Source: Acanthamoeba sp. SK_2022b (lineage: Eukaryota > Discosea > Longamoebia > Acanthamoebidae). From it: a stretch of DNA of 64,000 nt. The DNA is taken from assembly GCA_027943245.1 (NCBI GenBank), contig JANDJZ010000015.1, forward strand, positions 59,813 to 123,812. Reading direction: 5' to 3'. Numbering within the stretch: position 1 is the first letter of the stretch; each line of letters begins with the position of its first letter. The notes under the pieces are model-generated. The model was not told the origin of the DNA. It was given only the letters and a program-made list of their open reading frames with translations, and made no database searches. Shown piece by piece: positions 14,641 to 25,859 of the stretch. The position numbers and the translations under genes are program-made.

Positions 14641-15617
14641 TCATTGGTTGGTCCCTTCTGGGCCCGACTGATCCGGAGCGTCGCTGCTGGCGGTGGGCTG
14701 CACGACCTTGGCCTCCTCGGCGTGCCGCGCTTGCAGCAACAGCTTTTGTTTTTGAATTCTGTTGATTCGTGTGTGCGCGTGCGGCAAGGATGAGAGATTA
14801 GCAAGCACCGCACCTTGCGACACAACGCGGAAACCACGAAAAGGAAACGAGCCCTTACCTCTTGTTATCTACCAGCATGGCTCGGACGGCTCGCGGCCAG
14901 ATGAAGATGGCGTTGAGCTGTAGAGATGCCGGGCCCTGCGTGGTGACAGTGGTTGGTCGCATGCCACACACACAGGCAAAGGCACATGTTGAGAGGCGAG
15001 TGGCGTACCCCGTTGGAAGTCATGCCCTGCTGCGGCGTGGAGATCATATTGAGCACGCTGCTGGGGACAAGGGTCTGAGGATAGACCACCAGAGGCGGGG
15101 TGCTGGACTCCTCGCCTTGTGTAGCCTTGTCGTACTCTTGCTTTGCTTCCTCTTGCGCCTGGCCCTTCTTCCCCTTGGCCCTAGACTCCTTCTTGGCATT
15201 GGCGCGCGTGGTTGTGGTAGTGGTAGTGGTGGTGGTGGATGACGTGGTGGCACTCTCCTCTTTCTTCTCCGCTGCGACTGCTGCCGTCTTTTGTGGTCGC
15301 AGCCTCTTCTTCGCTACAACACCGCTGGTGGCCTCCTTTCTTGTCCTGAGCTTGGTAGCCATTCTACCCTTGGTGCTGGCGAAACGCACACTCATTGACG
15401 AACCTGCATCAAAATGATGCAAATTAGACACCCTGTTAATTGAACATGTTGAATGATGTCCATTGTCGGTTGGCTGCTTCGTACCATAAGACATCGGCAC
15501 CGCATTGTAGCTGGGGTTGGTCAGGACCTGCGATGTTCGCATAGTCGACCCCCACGAAAATCCCGATCTGCTCGCGCTCCACGCTTGCGCACTAGCAACG
15601 CCAAGGCTCCGTCTCAT
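14641..15617 (-). CDS. Putative mitochondrial protein of unknown family
   Basis: I do not recognise the family. ATG at 15617 gives MRRSLGVASAQAWSASRSGF, an Arg/Ser/Ala-rich, acid-free start like a mitochondrial presequence. An intron (about 15400-15500, GTACGA to GATGCAG) joins this to SMSVRFASTKGRMATKLRT, then a Lys/Ala/Thr-rich middle containing a run of ten Thr codons (about 15210-15240). LVVYPQTLVPSSVLNMIS leads through an intron to ASLQLNAIFIWPRAVRAM, the most protein-like block. The final exon (14641-about 14760) is QKQKLLLQARHAEEAKVVQ ending EGTNQ. Three introns with good consensus support the model. Location is inferred only from the N-terminus. It is divergent from zinc-cluster gene B, 414 bp away. 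Confidence 0.6.
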
Positions 15618-16031
15618 TCTTTTCTTTTTTTTTCTGGCTGGATGTTTTGCTTCTTCAATCAATAATGTTGTATGTGCGACTGTAAATCTATACAAGCTTT
15701 GTGAATGTGATTGCTCTCGCTCGAGAAATCTGGCGGCGTTTCGCGCCGCAAATTCCTCGAATCGGCTGGGCATACCAAGGATGCCGGCACGACAAGAAAG
15801 GATACGATGCGGAATTGCCCCAGCCGAAATTTGGCGAGGGGGGAAGCTCGCTTGCGTGTGCGCAGAGTCATACAACAACGCAGCGACCGCGCCAAGACCA
15901 GACAAAGTGACAGAGTTGTGAACTCACCACACGGCGCCGGCCCGACAGGTATGATCCTTGGTCAGGCACGGCTGCAAAGAATCTAATCGATTTGTTGACC
16001 ACACCATCAGATTTCCTGCGCTGGTTGTACG
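15618..16031. promoter_or_regulatory. Divergent promoter region upstream of zinc-cluster gene B
   Basis: A 414-bp gap between two genes transcribed away from each other. It holds a T-rich tract (15619-15645) and no reading frame I trust. Promoter function is inferred from position only; no TATA box or repeated operator was found. Confidence 0.4.
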
Positions 16032-19000
16032 ATGAAAATCAGACGTGCTTCATCCGAAACGGAGGGTGCAGATGAAGGGGCCACGAACATGAAGGTGCGT
16101 GGTGCATGCTCCGTTTGCAAGGTCGCCCACACCGCTTGCGATGGGTACGTACCCACCTTTTTGATCTCAAAAGAATGAAGCCTCCGCGAACTCAAAATCT
16201 TGATTTATTGTTGTTAAAAATATGTTAGTTATTGCTTTTGACCACACTTTCGTTGAGCAAGCAGTGCACACACCTACCACGCACGCCAACAGCTCGGAAC
16301 CTAATCGATCTTTTTCTTCTCAATCTCCTTCCCTTCCCGTTTGGTGCTCTATCTCTACTTCCCTATTCCCTTCCACTTGTCCCCCCCCCCCGTGGACAGA
16401 CAACGACCGTGCAAGCGTTGCGTGGCTGTCGGGAAAGCCGACCAGTGCTTCGACGTGGAGCCCAAGAAGAGAGCATGTGGACCCTGCCGCTCTGCCCACA
16501 CCGCCTGCGACAGGTGCCTACTTCCTCATCCTCCTGTGCCCGGGTGTGGTGGGACCGTGGTCCTGTCAAAGTTGTCAAGTTGGTGAGGGGTTCTTGTCCG
16601 GTATTCGGTCGTGGTTGGCGGGTTATGATCATTTGGGGTCATATTACTGCCCAACAGTGTGGGCATTTAATTAGTTAATGAGCCAACCACACGAAATTGC
16701 CGCGAGATCTGGACTCTCCGCGCAACTGGGCTGTCGTGATTCGAGGGTGGTGTGGAACCTCCGCTGCGAGCGGCCTATCACCTCACGTTCCTCCCCATCC
16801 ACCGCAGTCAACGACCGTGCAAGCGCTGCGTGGCCGCGGGGCGAGCGGACCTGTGCGTTGACCCCGAGCTGCGCAAGAAGGGCCGGCGCTCCAGGACCAC
16901 CAAGCTTCCTGCTGGCCATGAGAATGGTGGCGCCGCTGCAACGGCCTGGGACACCTCCGCCCAGCCAGTCCTCGTTGCCTCTCCCCCTACGCCCGCCAAG
17001 AGGCAGAGAACTGAAGGTGCGCCATCGCCATCTCATCTCTTTCCCTTCGGACTCCCCTTGCTTCCCTCCCAAGATCCTATCTCTCTCTCTCTCTCTCTTG
17101 ATCTCTGCTCATATCGGTTCCTTCCCTTGCCAGAGCCTCCCCTGGCCTGCAAAGTCGCTGGCAGCAGCGCTCTCGCCGGGCAGGCTGTCGACGGTTCGCC
17201 GTCCATGGCAGGCTTCCCGGGCACACCGCCGCTGTCGCCGCTCTTGCCTCCGCCGTTTCCTTTGTCCGCCAGCCTTCTCTCCAACGGCCATCACCCTCAT
17301 CACCCCTTTACCGGGTTCAGCTTGCCCACCGGTGGTGGTAGCGGTGGCCACAACGTACGGCCCATCTTCCCGCACAATGCCAACGGCGCTACAGCTGCCG
17401 GATCTACTTCGCCGCCCACTGCGCAGCTGCGCCCTTCGTCGCCCGACAGAGAGCCGAGGCTCGCTTCCATCGGCTCGCCGCTCGCTACGACCGCTCACAA
17501 AGCCACCAGCGCGACGTCGCCACTGCCGACCCCGAACGGGAGCAGGACATCTTCGCCGACATCCTCCGCATCGTCGTCACCCACCACATTCGAGGCACAC
17601 GGCTCGCCCCAGCCCAGCAGCCGAGACGACGCCTCCGTGTCGGGAGGCGCGAGCCTGATGCAGCTCGAGCCGCTCCTCTCCATGTTTATGAAGGAGCTGC
17701 GAGAGCTCAAGTCATCCAACGACCAGGTGGCGAGTGATTTCAGGAACACGACGGAGGAGCTGCGCAAGGAGATCCTCCTGCTACACCAGAACCAGCAGCG
17801 GATCGAGAGACGTCTGGACTCAGCCCTCGGCGCCGTGGCCTCGCCCTCCCCGATTTCATTCCCTCCCTCGCCCGGCGTTCAGCCGCACGAGGTCACTGCC
17901 TACTCGCCCTCCGTGCTCTTCAGCTCCAACGACTATGGTCTTCTCGGGGGCAGCAGCTCGCCCGTGCAGCTCAACCAGCAGCATCAGCCCTCGCCCTCCT
18001 TCGTGGCGTCGATGTTCGCCGCCAGCCCTCCGCCCGGCGTGCCTTCGCCGTGCTACGACTCCTACTTTGCGCGCACAGAGGTCCTCTCCTACCTGCCTTT
18101 CCTCTCCAACTACAACCTCCAGTCCCCCGACGTGCCCTTCGTCGTTGACCATCTCAGGTACTCACCCCGCTGGCCGGTCGGGAGGGGAGGGAGAGAGATA
18201 TGTCTTTCTGCGCAAGCTTGCTCATCGTGTCGTCATGCGTAGGAAACCGTTCTTTGCGCTCCAGATCATGGAGTCCATGCCAGGGGAGGAATTCACGCCT
18301 CCCATCTTCGTTTTTGCCAACTCTGCCTTCTGCTCTCTCGTTCGGTATCCACTGGTAGAGTCTCCCTCCAATGTTCAAAACATGCCACATACACGATCGT
18401 GCTTGCGGTTTCCTTGAGACTTCGGCTCTGACCTGCATTTTTATGATTATTTATTATTATTGTTATTATTATTATTATTAATGGTTCATTAGCACGAGCT
18501 GCTCGGCTGCCCACTCTCCAAGGTCTCCTTCCCCGACGAGAAGGTCAAACGACAGCTGCTCTCCTCGATCAGCAAGTCCGGGCGCAGCATCTACCTCCCA
18601 CAGAGAGGTTTCCTGGTACTGGCCGGCCCTTCAACCTAGCACTTTAAAGTTTTTTATTTATTAATTTATAATATTTTCCTCTTGTTATGCATTTTCTGTT
18701 TTATAGGAGGCTCCGCCATCATCGCACAGCGAAATAGTCAGGCTGAGCCCGCTGTTCCTCCCGCGAAATGGGCGAATTACGCGGCTCTCCACTCGTGTGC
18801 AGTTCTTCTACAACGAGCACGGACGAGTACGTCTCTTCTCTCTTCTCGTCTTTCTCAACACGAACGCGCGTGTGTGGCCTTGAGACTAATAGACTGTGGC
18901 GCCTAGGTCAAGTGGAAGATATGCTGTGTGGATGGAGTCGAAGAAAGCGGCGTCATCGAGATGCCAATCAACTGGTTGCCCGGCCTCCCCAAGTGGTGGA

Positions 19001-19485
19001 CAACCCTGCCGCTCTCCCTCCCTGGCCTGCAGCAACAGCAGCAGCAGCAACAACACAACGGTACCTCCTCATCAATTGCCATCTCACCGTGTTCCTTTCG
19101 CCGCTGTCTTTCGCCGAAGCCGCATGATGTCTCTGACACAGCGGTGTGCTGACGCTGTTGTTGCTGACGTATCGCTTCTTTTTGGGCGGCTCATTGGTCT
19201 CCAGGCTTTCCACTGCCCATGCCCTCTATGAGCCCGCGTATAACGGAAGAGGTAAAGGAGGAGGACGGCGACGCTCCCGGAGACTCATCTCCATTGGAGG
19301 AGGCGTTCCTCTCCTCCTTCATCTCTGGCTCCTCGCCGTCGCCTCCGGCTTCCAACACCTATCCCTCCGCCACCGCCTCTGCCACCTGCTCATCTTCTGC
19401 GGCCGCCACGGCGCCGTCCCCGCCCGCATCCTGGATCTCGTCGCCTGGTGGTGCCGTCGATGGCGACGGTGACGCGGATTACTGA
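16032..19485 (+). CDS. Double Zn2Cys6 cluster-PAS transcription regulator (family member B)
   Basis: Putative DNA-binding regulator with two complete zinc clusters in tandem. Exon 1 (ATG 16032) carries CSVCKVAHTACDG. Exon 2 (16401-16514) carries QRPCKRCVAVGKADQC, completing cluster 1, and then CGPCRSAHTACD, opening cluster 2. Exon 3 (from about 16806) carries QRPCKRCVAAGRADLC, completing it. All junctions are phase 2, so the frame is exact. A basic KKGRRSRTT follows. A long Ser/Pro-rich region leads to a coiled coil (LLSMFMKELRELKSSND, RIERRLD; 17660-17820), then LSYLPFLSNYNLQSPDVPF. The PAS-like part spans three exons: PPIFVFANSAFCSLVRY, HELLGCPLSKVSF, VQFFYNEHGR. WLPGLPKWW and a Gln run (about 19030-19055) precede an acidic/Ser tail. 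C-terminal similarity to gene F is strong. Confidence 0.85.
18446..18481. repeat. TTA/ATT trinucleotide repeat in an intron of zinc-cluster gene B
   Basis: The intron between the ANSAFCSLVRYPL exon and the HELLGCPL exon contains TTATTATTATTGTTATTATT-type repeats just before its TTCATTAG acceptor. It is an A/T microsatellite in an otherwise GC-rich gene and probably acts as, or replaces, the pyrimidine tract. Confidence 0.7.
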
Positions 19486-19810
19486 TACGCGACCAAGTGC
19501 TCACGGTCTCCTTTCCTGACCCCGTTCGCACGTGTTCGTGCCGCGGTACTGCTTTTTTGTGTTATATGAAAACATTTCAAGCACGATCGACATTTTGGCC
19601 ACTCATAATTGAGAAATTTGGGGTTAATGAAAGGCCGAAGTCGGTTTGTGTCCGGCCAAGAGAAAGAAAGAAGGCTGCGGACAGCAATCCAACAAAGGAA
19701 GCGCGGTACCGACACGGCAACACGAGGAGAGGAATCGTATCTGGCCAGTCACCTTCGCGTCGCTAGCGTCCACCTGACCCCAAGGATTGACCGCTTGTTT
19801 GCTGTTCGGC

Positions 19811-22800
19811 ATGGAGATGGACGAGGCGACACAGCCGGTGCGGGGAGTCAAGCGCCGCCGAGTGTCCAAGGCGTGCGCTCCGTGCAAGCAGGCCCACAGC
19901 GCTTGTGGCAGGTAATCATAGAGTCCTCCCCTTTTACTGTTTCCCACCTTTGCCCCTCCGTTCTTTCTTTTTCAAAGTATCTCTACTTTGCGCCGTACTG
20001 TTCCGTTCTTGTCGTTAGTCAGAAATCAAGCGACCTTAAGTAGGCAAAGTAACTACTTGGCGCACATCTATGCCCATCCTCAAGATGGATGAGAACAGTT
20101 CTATCACCAGTCATGTGGGGAGGTCAAAAAAAAAAAAAACATCTCTCGACCTGGCTCCCCGTTAACACCTCCCCTCCCCTCCCTCCCCACATCACTGACG
20201 AGTGGCCCCAAATTGCTGTGCTGATGAAGACTTGTCGCGGCATCTCTTTGTGCCACGCCCCCTTCAAATCAAACTCTGTGTGGGCGTGCTCCGCCACCTC
20301 GGCCTTACTCTCGCTCTGGTCGTGTAACAACATCGTGGTAACGCTCCAGTGCACGCTGGCCATTCGTCAGTGCTAAAAGTGAGCTGCCAATCGTCCGAGC
20401 CGGATTGGTGTCTACGTAATGAGGCCCTGCCACAGGCCTTTTTTGGGCCCAAAAAGAGGCCTGCTCTCACGCGTGCCGTTACCTTTTGCGCTTTTCGGTT
20501 TGATAAGGAAACTTGTGAGGCACACCATGCTACCACCACGCCTTTCCGCAGCGCATCGACACATGTGACACATCTGTGTATGTGAGGCATCGGAAGTGGC
20601 TGGTAAACAGTGCGCTTGAGCGTACGGGTGGGTGGACAGAGAACGGCCGTGCAAGCGTTGCGTGGCGCTGGGCAAGCCGGAAGACTGCACGGAGGTGCAC
20701 ACGAGCCGCCGGCGTGGCCGGCCCAAGCGCGCCTCCGAGGAGCAGCGGCGAGAGCTGGAAGAGCTGCAGCGCGAGCTAGTGGCCCACCGGCAACACATGT
20801 TCGCACAGGACCAGGGCCGAGAACGAGCCACCACAACGGAGAACGTGCCCGATGAGATGTCGACAAGCACGTTCGGCGCCATTAAAGGTGCGCACCTCCA
20901 ACATGCCAGCACCACACTGGCCAGCTCGATACCGCACGCGCCGTTCTACGTTTCCGTTTTTCTCTTTTTTTCTCTCTCGCTGGCTGACCGCCACCGGTGG
21001 GCGCAGGCGAGCTGCCGGTCATGGACCCGTTGGCAACTAAAACGGAACCAGAGTTTGCCGAGCGCAGGTATGGCATCGTGACGCGCTTTGAGGTGCCAAG
21101 ATGGGGTCAGGGTCTCACGAGAGAGCGATGTGCGCGCGTGTATGGCAGCGGCAGCAGCAGCGAACTGGCGAGCCAACTGCTGGACCAATTCCGTAAACTG
21201 ACAGGCGAAGTGCGAGAGATGCGCAGGGAAATCGCCCGGGTGCGGTACACGCAGCAGCTCCACGAGACCAAGTTCACCCTCATGCTGCCATTCATCCCGA
21301 CCCTGGACAAGGGGCCCTCCTCGCCCGCCTCCTCCTCCTCCACCTCGTCTATCTCCTCTGTCTCCTCGTCCCCGCAGACTTCGTCGTGCCCCTCCGCGCC
21401 GGTGCTCGAATCCATCTATCCGGCCTCGATCGAGCCCTACGGCCAGCCGGCGCCGCAGCTCTACCCGCACGGGCCGCAGCCGCAGCCCACCTGGTCCTCG
21501 CTGTCGGCGCCTCCGGATGCGGCGCTGCAGGGCCTCACCACCTCCTCCTTCCTTTCGCAGCTGGCCACCTCCTCGTCCTACACGTCGCCGCTGCCCCTCT
21601 CCACGCTCATGTCCTCGAACGCGTCCATCTACGCGCAGCCGCCCATGACTCCTTCCTCTTCGTCAGCCTCTTCCACATCGTCGTCTTCATTGTCGTCGGC
21701 CATTGGGCCTCCCAGTCCCATCATCCAGCGCCAGCAGTTCGGCGTGCCCGACGCGCCGATGCACGCGCAGGACAACATTGCGCTCTACCAGCAGGACGCC
21801 ATCCTGCCACCCAATCCCGAGCGGTACACGGCCGACAACTTCGTGGGATCCCCGTCCGCTCGTCACGCGATGCTGGCCTACCTGCCCTTCCTCAGCAAGT
21901 ACAGCATCACCTCCCCCGACGTGCCCTTCGTCATCTCCGACCCCGAGTGCGTCAGCTCAGCCTCCCCATGGCTTCCCCTCCGCTGTGGTCCCTTCACCGG
22001 GTGATTGGTTGGTTGGTTAGTTGGTTGGTTGTTGACCGATGAATTCGTGCCTCAGTAAACCGATCGTGGCCTGCGCCATCCACGAACGAAAGGCGGGCGA
22101 CGAGTTGAGGCCCCGAATCAATTTCGCCAACACCGCCTTCTGCGACCTCTCCTTGTACTCCATCGTAGGTGCCCATGGCTCTAAGCAGCTGTGCTGTCCG
22201 CTGTCCCGCGATCTTCATCGTCCTCACATGAATTGTCCCCCCCCCCCACTCCTCCCTCTTATCCAACTCGCCCAGGACGAGCTTCTCGGGTACAGCATAC
22301 GCAAATTCATCGTCCTGGAGGACTACGAGACGTGGCGCGACTTCCGTAAGAGCGTTCTTCCCTGCATCACCATGCGGTGCGCCTGCTCCCCATGTTCATG
22401 GTCACGCGACTGCGATCTGCCATCGGACTGATCTTGGCGCTTTCTCCCGCGTCAGATCGTTCATCCCGCTGAGTCCCATTCTCAACCTGCGCGCCCTGTC
22501 CCGGCGAAAGGATTCGAGCATGATTCGCATCAACTCGCGCATGCAAGTCTTTTACAACGAGCACGGCTACGTACGTGATCTACGTGCCCTGCTGTTGTGC
22601 TTTTACCTTTATTTAAAGTTTTGATTGGCCGCAGTCGGGCTGGTACGTGCTGACGGTGGATGACTTCGAGGAGCTCGGGCCAAGCCCTCCTTCCAACATG
22701 CCGCTGCCTGCCGACGAGTTGAAGCGGGAGCCGCTACCTCGTCGGCAGCCACAACAGCAGCCTAGACCACGGCAGCACCACAAGAAACACACTTACGCGG

Positions 22801-22811
22801 GAGGTTGGTGA
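19811..22811 (+). CDS. Zn2Cys6-PAS transcription regulator (family member C)
   Basis: ATG at 19811 (MEMDEATQPVRGVKRRRVSK). Zinc cluster: CAPCKQAHSACG in exon 1 and RPCKRCVALGKPEDC in exon 2, joined by a phase-2 intron of about 720 bp, the longest first intron of the family. The residue after the third Cys is Gly, where most sisters have Asp. SRRRGRPKR is an AT-hook-like box. EEQRRELEELQRELVAHRQ and LLDQFRKLTGEVREMRREI form coiled coils; ARVRYTQQLHETKF is almost the same as in gene D. A Ser-rich central region ends in LAYLPFLSKYSITSPDVPF. The PAS-like exons are KPIVACAIHERK with INFANTAFCDLSLYSI, then DELLGYSIRKFIVLEDYE, then MQVFYNEHGY. The last exon SGWYVLTVDDFEELGPSP ends in a Gln/Pro/basic tail. 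Probable nuclear transcription factor; targets unknown. Confidence 0.85.
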
Positions 22812-23300
22812 CAGCACACTCAATCGAACTGATGACCCCGCGATATGTACACTTATACCGCCGCCACAGGAAGCACACAGGCTTCCCCCACTATTGTCCC
22901 GCTTGGCTAATACACGGCGTGGCAGCTGCAAGCGGCCCTCTTGGTCCCTGCCGGAGCGCGGTCCTCCCCTTCCGTTGGCTCGACATCTGGCGCGCAGTTG
23001 CAAGGTCGCTACGGTGGGGGAGGCAAGCAGGCCTTGGTTTCCGTGGAGATGTGAGAACGAAAAGCGCGTGCCCTTCAAGGCCAGTCACGCGGCGCGGATG
23101 ACGCGGCGCAGAAGCCCTTTTCGGCTCTTTTGTGCCGCTTATGGTTTACCTCCGGAAGTACACGCGCACGGGAAGAGCCAAGAACGAAAGGCAAAAGCGG
23201 CCTCCCCTTCCGCCTGGAGCTTCTCTCTCTTTTTCGCCCACCCCCGAACACACACGCACCCGTTTCGAGAGAGCACAAAAGCATAGAAAGAGAGATTGAG
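22812..23300. promoter_or_regulatory. Intergenic region between zinc-cluster genes C and D
   Basis: 489 bp between two same-strand paralogues. No conserved reading frame. The purine-rich stretch just before the ATG (about 23270-23300, GAAAGAGAGATTGAG) looks like 5' UTR. No repeated operator shared with the 19486-19810 gap was recognised by eye. Confidence 0.4.
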
Positions 23301-25785
23301 ATGGCGACCATGGTGACGGTCACACAAAATACAGCGCAGGAAAGGTTGACAAGCCGTGTGGATGATTCAACAACAGCGGTAACTAAACCTAAACCAAAAC
23401 TGCGACGAGTCTCCAAGGCCTGCGGTCCGTGCAGCCTCGCCCACAGCGCCTGTGACAGGTTCGTCTTGTTTTTTCCTCCCCACGGTTCTCAAAATATGTG
23501 GCGTTTACGGGTTTTCTCATCAATTATTCGTTGGTTACATAGCACTTGTACAAATAAGGATCAATTATAAAATGGATAAGGAAAAACCTTGCCTTTACTT
23601 ATCGCCACGTAACTTCCGGTCACCTCTGCAATTCCCGAATCAACAACCCGCGGCTTCCGATCTCCCTCTTACGCCACTCTACCCGTGTCTTCCGCCTGTA
23701 GGGCGCGCCCGTGCAAGCGCTGTGTGAGCCAGGGCAGGGCCCACCAGTGCGTGGACGTATCGACGGGCCGTCGCCGCGGCCGTCCACGGCGCCAGCCCAA
23801 CGACGGTGACATCAGCGCGACCGTGTCGCCTGTCGTGCCCAAGGTCGAGCTCGACGACGAAGACTCGCACTGGGCCGGCGAAGACGACCTCGGGGAGCCG
23901 ACCGCGTCGCCCCAGCGCGGCGACCGCCAGCGACACCACCAACTCCACCACGACGACAGCGATGAGGACGACGAGGAGGAAAGCGACGACGACGACAACG
24001 GCACCGCGACGGCACACATCGCCAAGCGTGCCCACACCGACCCGTCGTTGGACGCCGTGACCCTGTCGCTGCTCGAGCGGCAGCGCAGCCTGGTGCGCGA
24101 GCTCAGCGAGTTACGCTCGGAGATCTCACAGGTGCGCTACACGCAGAGGCTCCACGAGAAATACTTTGCCTCGATCTCCCTCTACTCCTCCGGGTCTTCG
24201 GTGGCCTCGTCGCCGCCCTCGTCGTCCTCGCCGCCAATCCTCCGACGGTCGCCCCACCCTAACGACGACATGGACCCTGCCCACCTGTCCTGGGTGGCCT
24301 CGTCGTCCTCGCCTCCTCCTCCGCCGCCTACATGTCCCGAGAGCAGCGGCTCGCTGTTGTTGCCTTCGTCGACCTTCGTGTCGATGACCTCGAGCGACGT
24401 GTCGCTGCCGCCGCCGCTGCCGGGCTCGTCGATGAGCGCCGTCGAATCGCCGTCGTTCATGTCGGACCTCGTCGGGTGGGAGTACCCGCCATCGAGCGCC
24501 AGCGCCATCGGCGACCCGTTGGCCCTCGGCGGCTACGGCGTCGCGGCGGCGCGCCACCTCGACCCCCTCTCGAGCGACGCGCCGCTGGCCCAGTCGCCTA
24601 ACCGGCATCGCCAGCGGTCCACGACGGAGCACGATGACCAGCGACACCAACAGCGACGTACGCGGCGGCGACGGCACGAAGAGATGGCCTCGACCGCGGA
24701 GCCGCTGCGCGGCCAACAACAATTGAACCAGAGCAACCACCAACGCCACCACTATCAGCAGCAGCAATACTACGCCAGCATTGCGTCTCGTCATACGCCA
24801 CGGGCGACAGCGGGCACCAGGCTCTACCAAAAGAACCTGCTCATCCCGTCGTTCGCCTACGAACAGCTGCGAGAGGGATTCAACGTCCCGCTGGCCGTGC
24901 GGCTCGAGATGCTCTCCTACCTGCCCTTCCTCTCGCACTACAACATCACCTCCGCCAAAGTGCCCTTTGCCATCACCGATCCACGGTACAGCCTCCACCT
25001 CCCGCTTCGTTCTTTGAACATCGCGCTTCGCTCTTTGTGCTAATGCTGCGCTCGTTGTGGCAGGCAACCGATCGTGGTGTGTCGGGCGCTATCTGGACGG
25101 AGGCTGGGTCAGGAGATCGCCACCCAGATCATCTACACGAACCCCAGCTTTGTCGACCTCGTCCGCCTCGGCCCCGAGTCTCTCTTGGGCGCTTCGTGCC
25201 TGCGTTTCCTGCTGAACGGCGGCGAGGAATCGATGGTCAGGTTCTTCAACGAGATCACGCCGTGGGTCACGATGCGGTGTTTACCCCCCCCCCCAAGTCT
25301 TTGGTGGCAGCTGTTCCGCGCCCGGAAGCTCACTCACGCTCATTCTCTCAATGTTTAATGCAAACATTCAACATCGCAAACACGATCAGGTCATCGGCCC
25401 TGTGCAGCCCCGTGGTGAGCGGTCGTCTGATGGTGCGACGCGGCGATGGCGTCCAGATGCCTGCGCGAGGCCGGGCCCAGTTTTTCTACGACGAACAGGG
25501 CTACGTACGGCCGGACCGCCATCGTATTCCTTTGCCTCCGCCCCAAGAAGCTGAACATGGGTTTTTTGCCCCCCCCCTTCTCTTCTCCCACAACCCACCA
25601 CACAACAGTTTGTGCAGTGCCTGATGGCCCTCGACGTCGAGTGGCCGGGCCCCGCACCGCCGCTTGGTCTCGACGGCCGCAAGGCGATGGTCGAGGAGGC
25701 TGACTTCCCCAGCGCAGGAGTAGCGGCGCCCGCCGTAGGCGAGACACCGACGGCCATCTTTCCCACCCCCACCAACGCCTTCTAA
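23301..25785 (+). CDS. Zn2Cys6-PAS transcription regulator (family member D)
   Basis: ATG at 23301 (MATMVTVTQNTAQERL). Cluster: CGPCSLAHSACDR, phase-2 intron (about 23460-23700), then RPCKRCVSQGRAHQC. GRRRGRPRRQP is an AT-hook-like box. An acidic stretch (SDEDDEEESDDDDN, about 23960-24000) may serve as an activation region. LLERQRSLVRELSELRSEI is a coiled coil, and SQVRYTQRLHEKYF marks gene C as closest relative. A long Ser/His/Gln-rich part is followed by LSYLPFLSHYNITSAKVPF. PAS-like exons: QPIVVCRALSGRRLGQE with IIYTNPSFVDLVRLGPESLL, then AQFFYDEQGY, then FVQCLMALDVEWPGP. The stop at 25783-25785 faces the stop of gene E, with 74 bp between. Confidence 0.85.
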
Positions 25786-25859
25786 AAACGTGCACATCTC
25801 TGTACATTACACGCTGTATTCACTTCACGGGCCCATCTTGAGTCTTTCTATGTGTGTGA

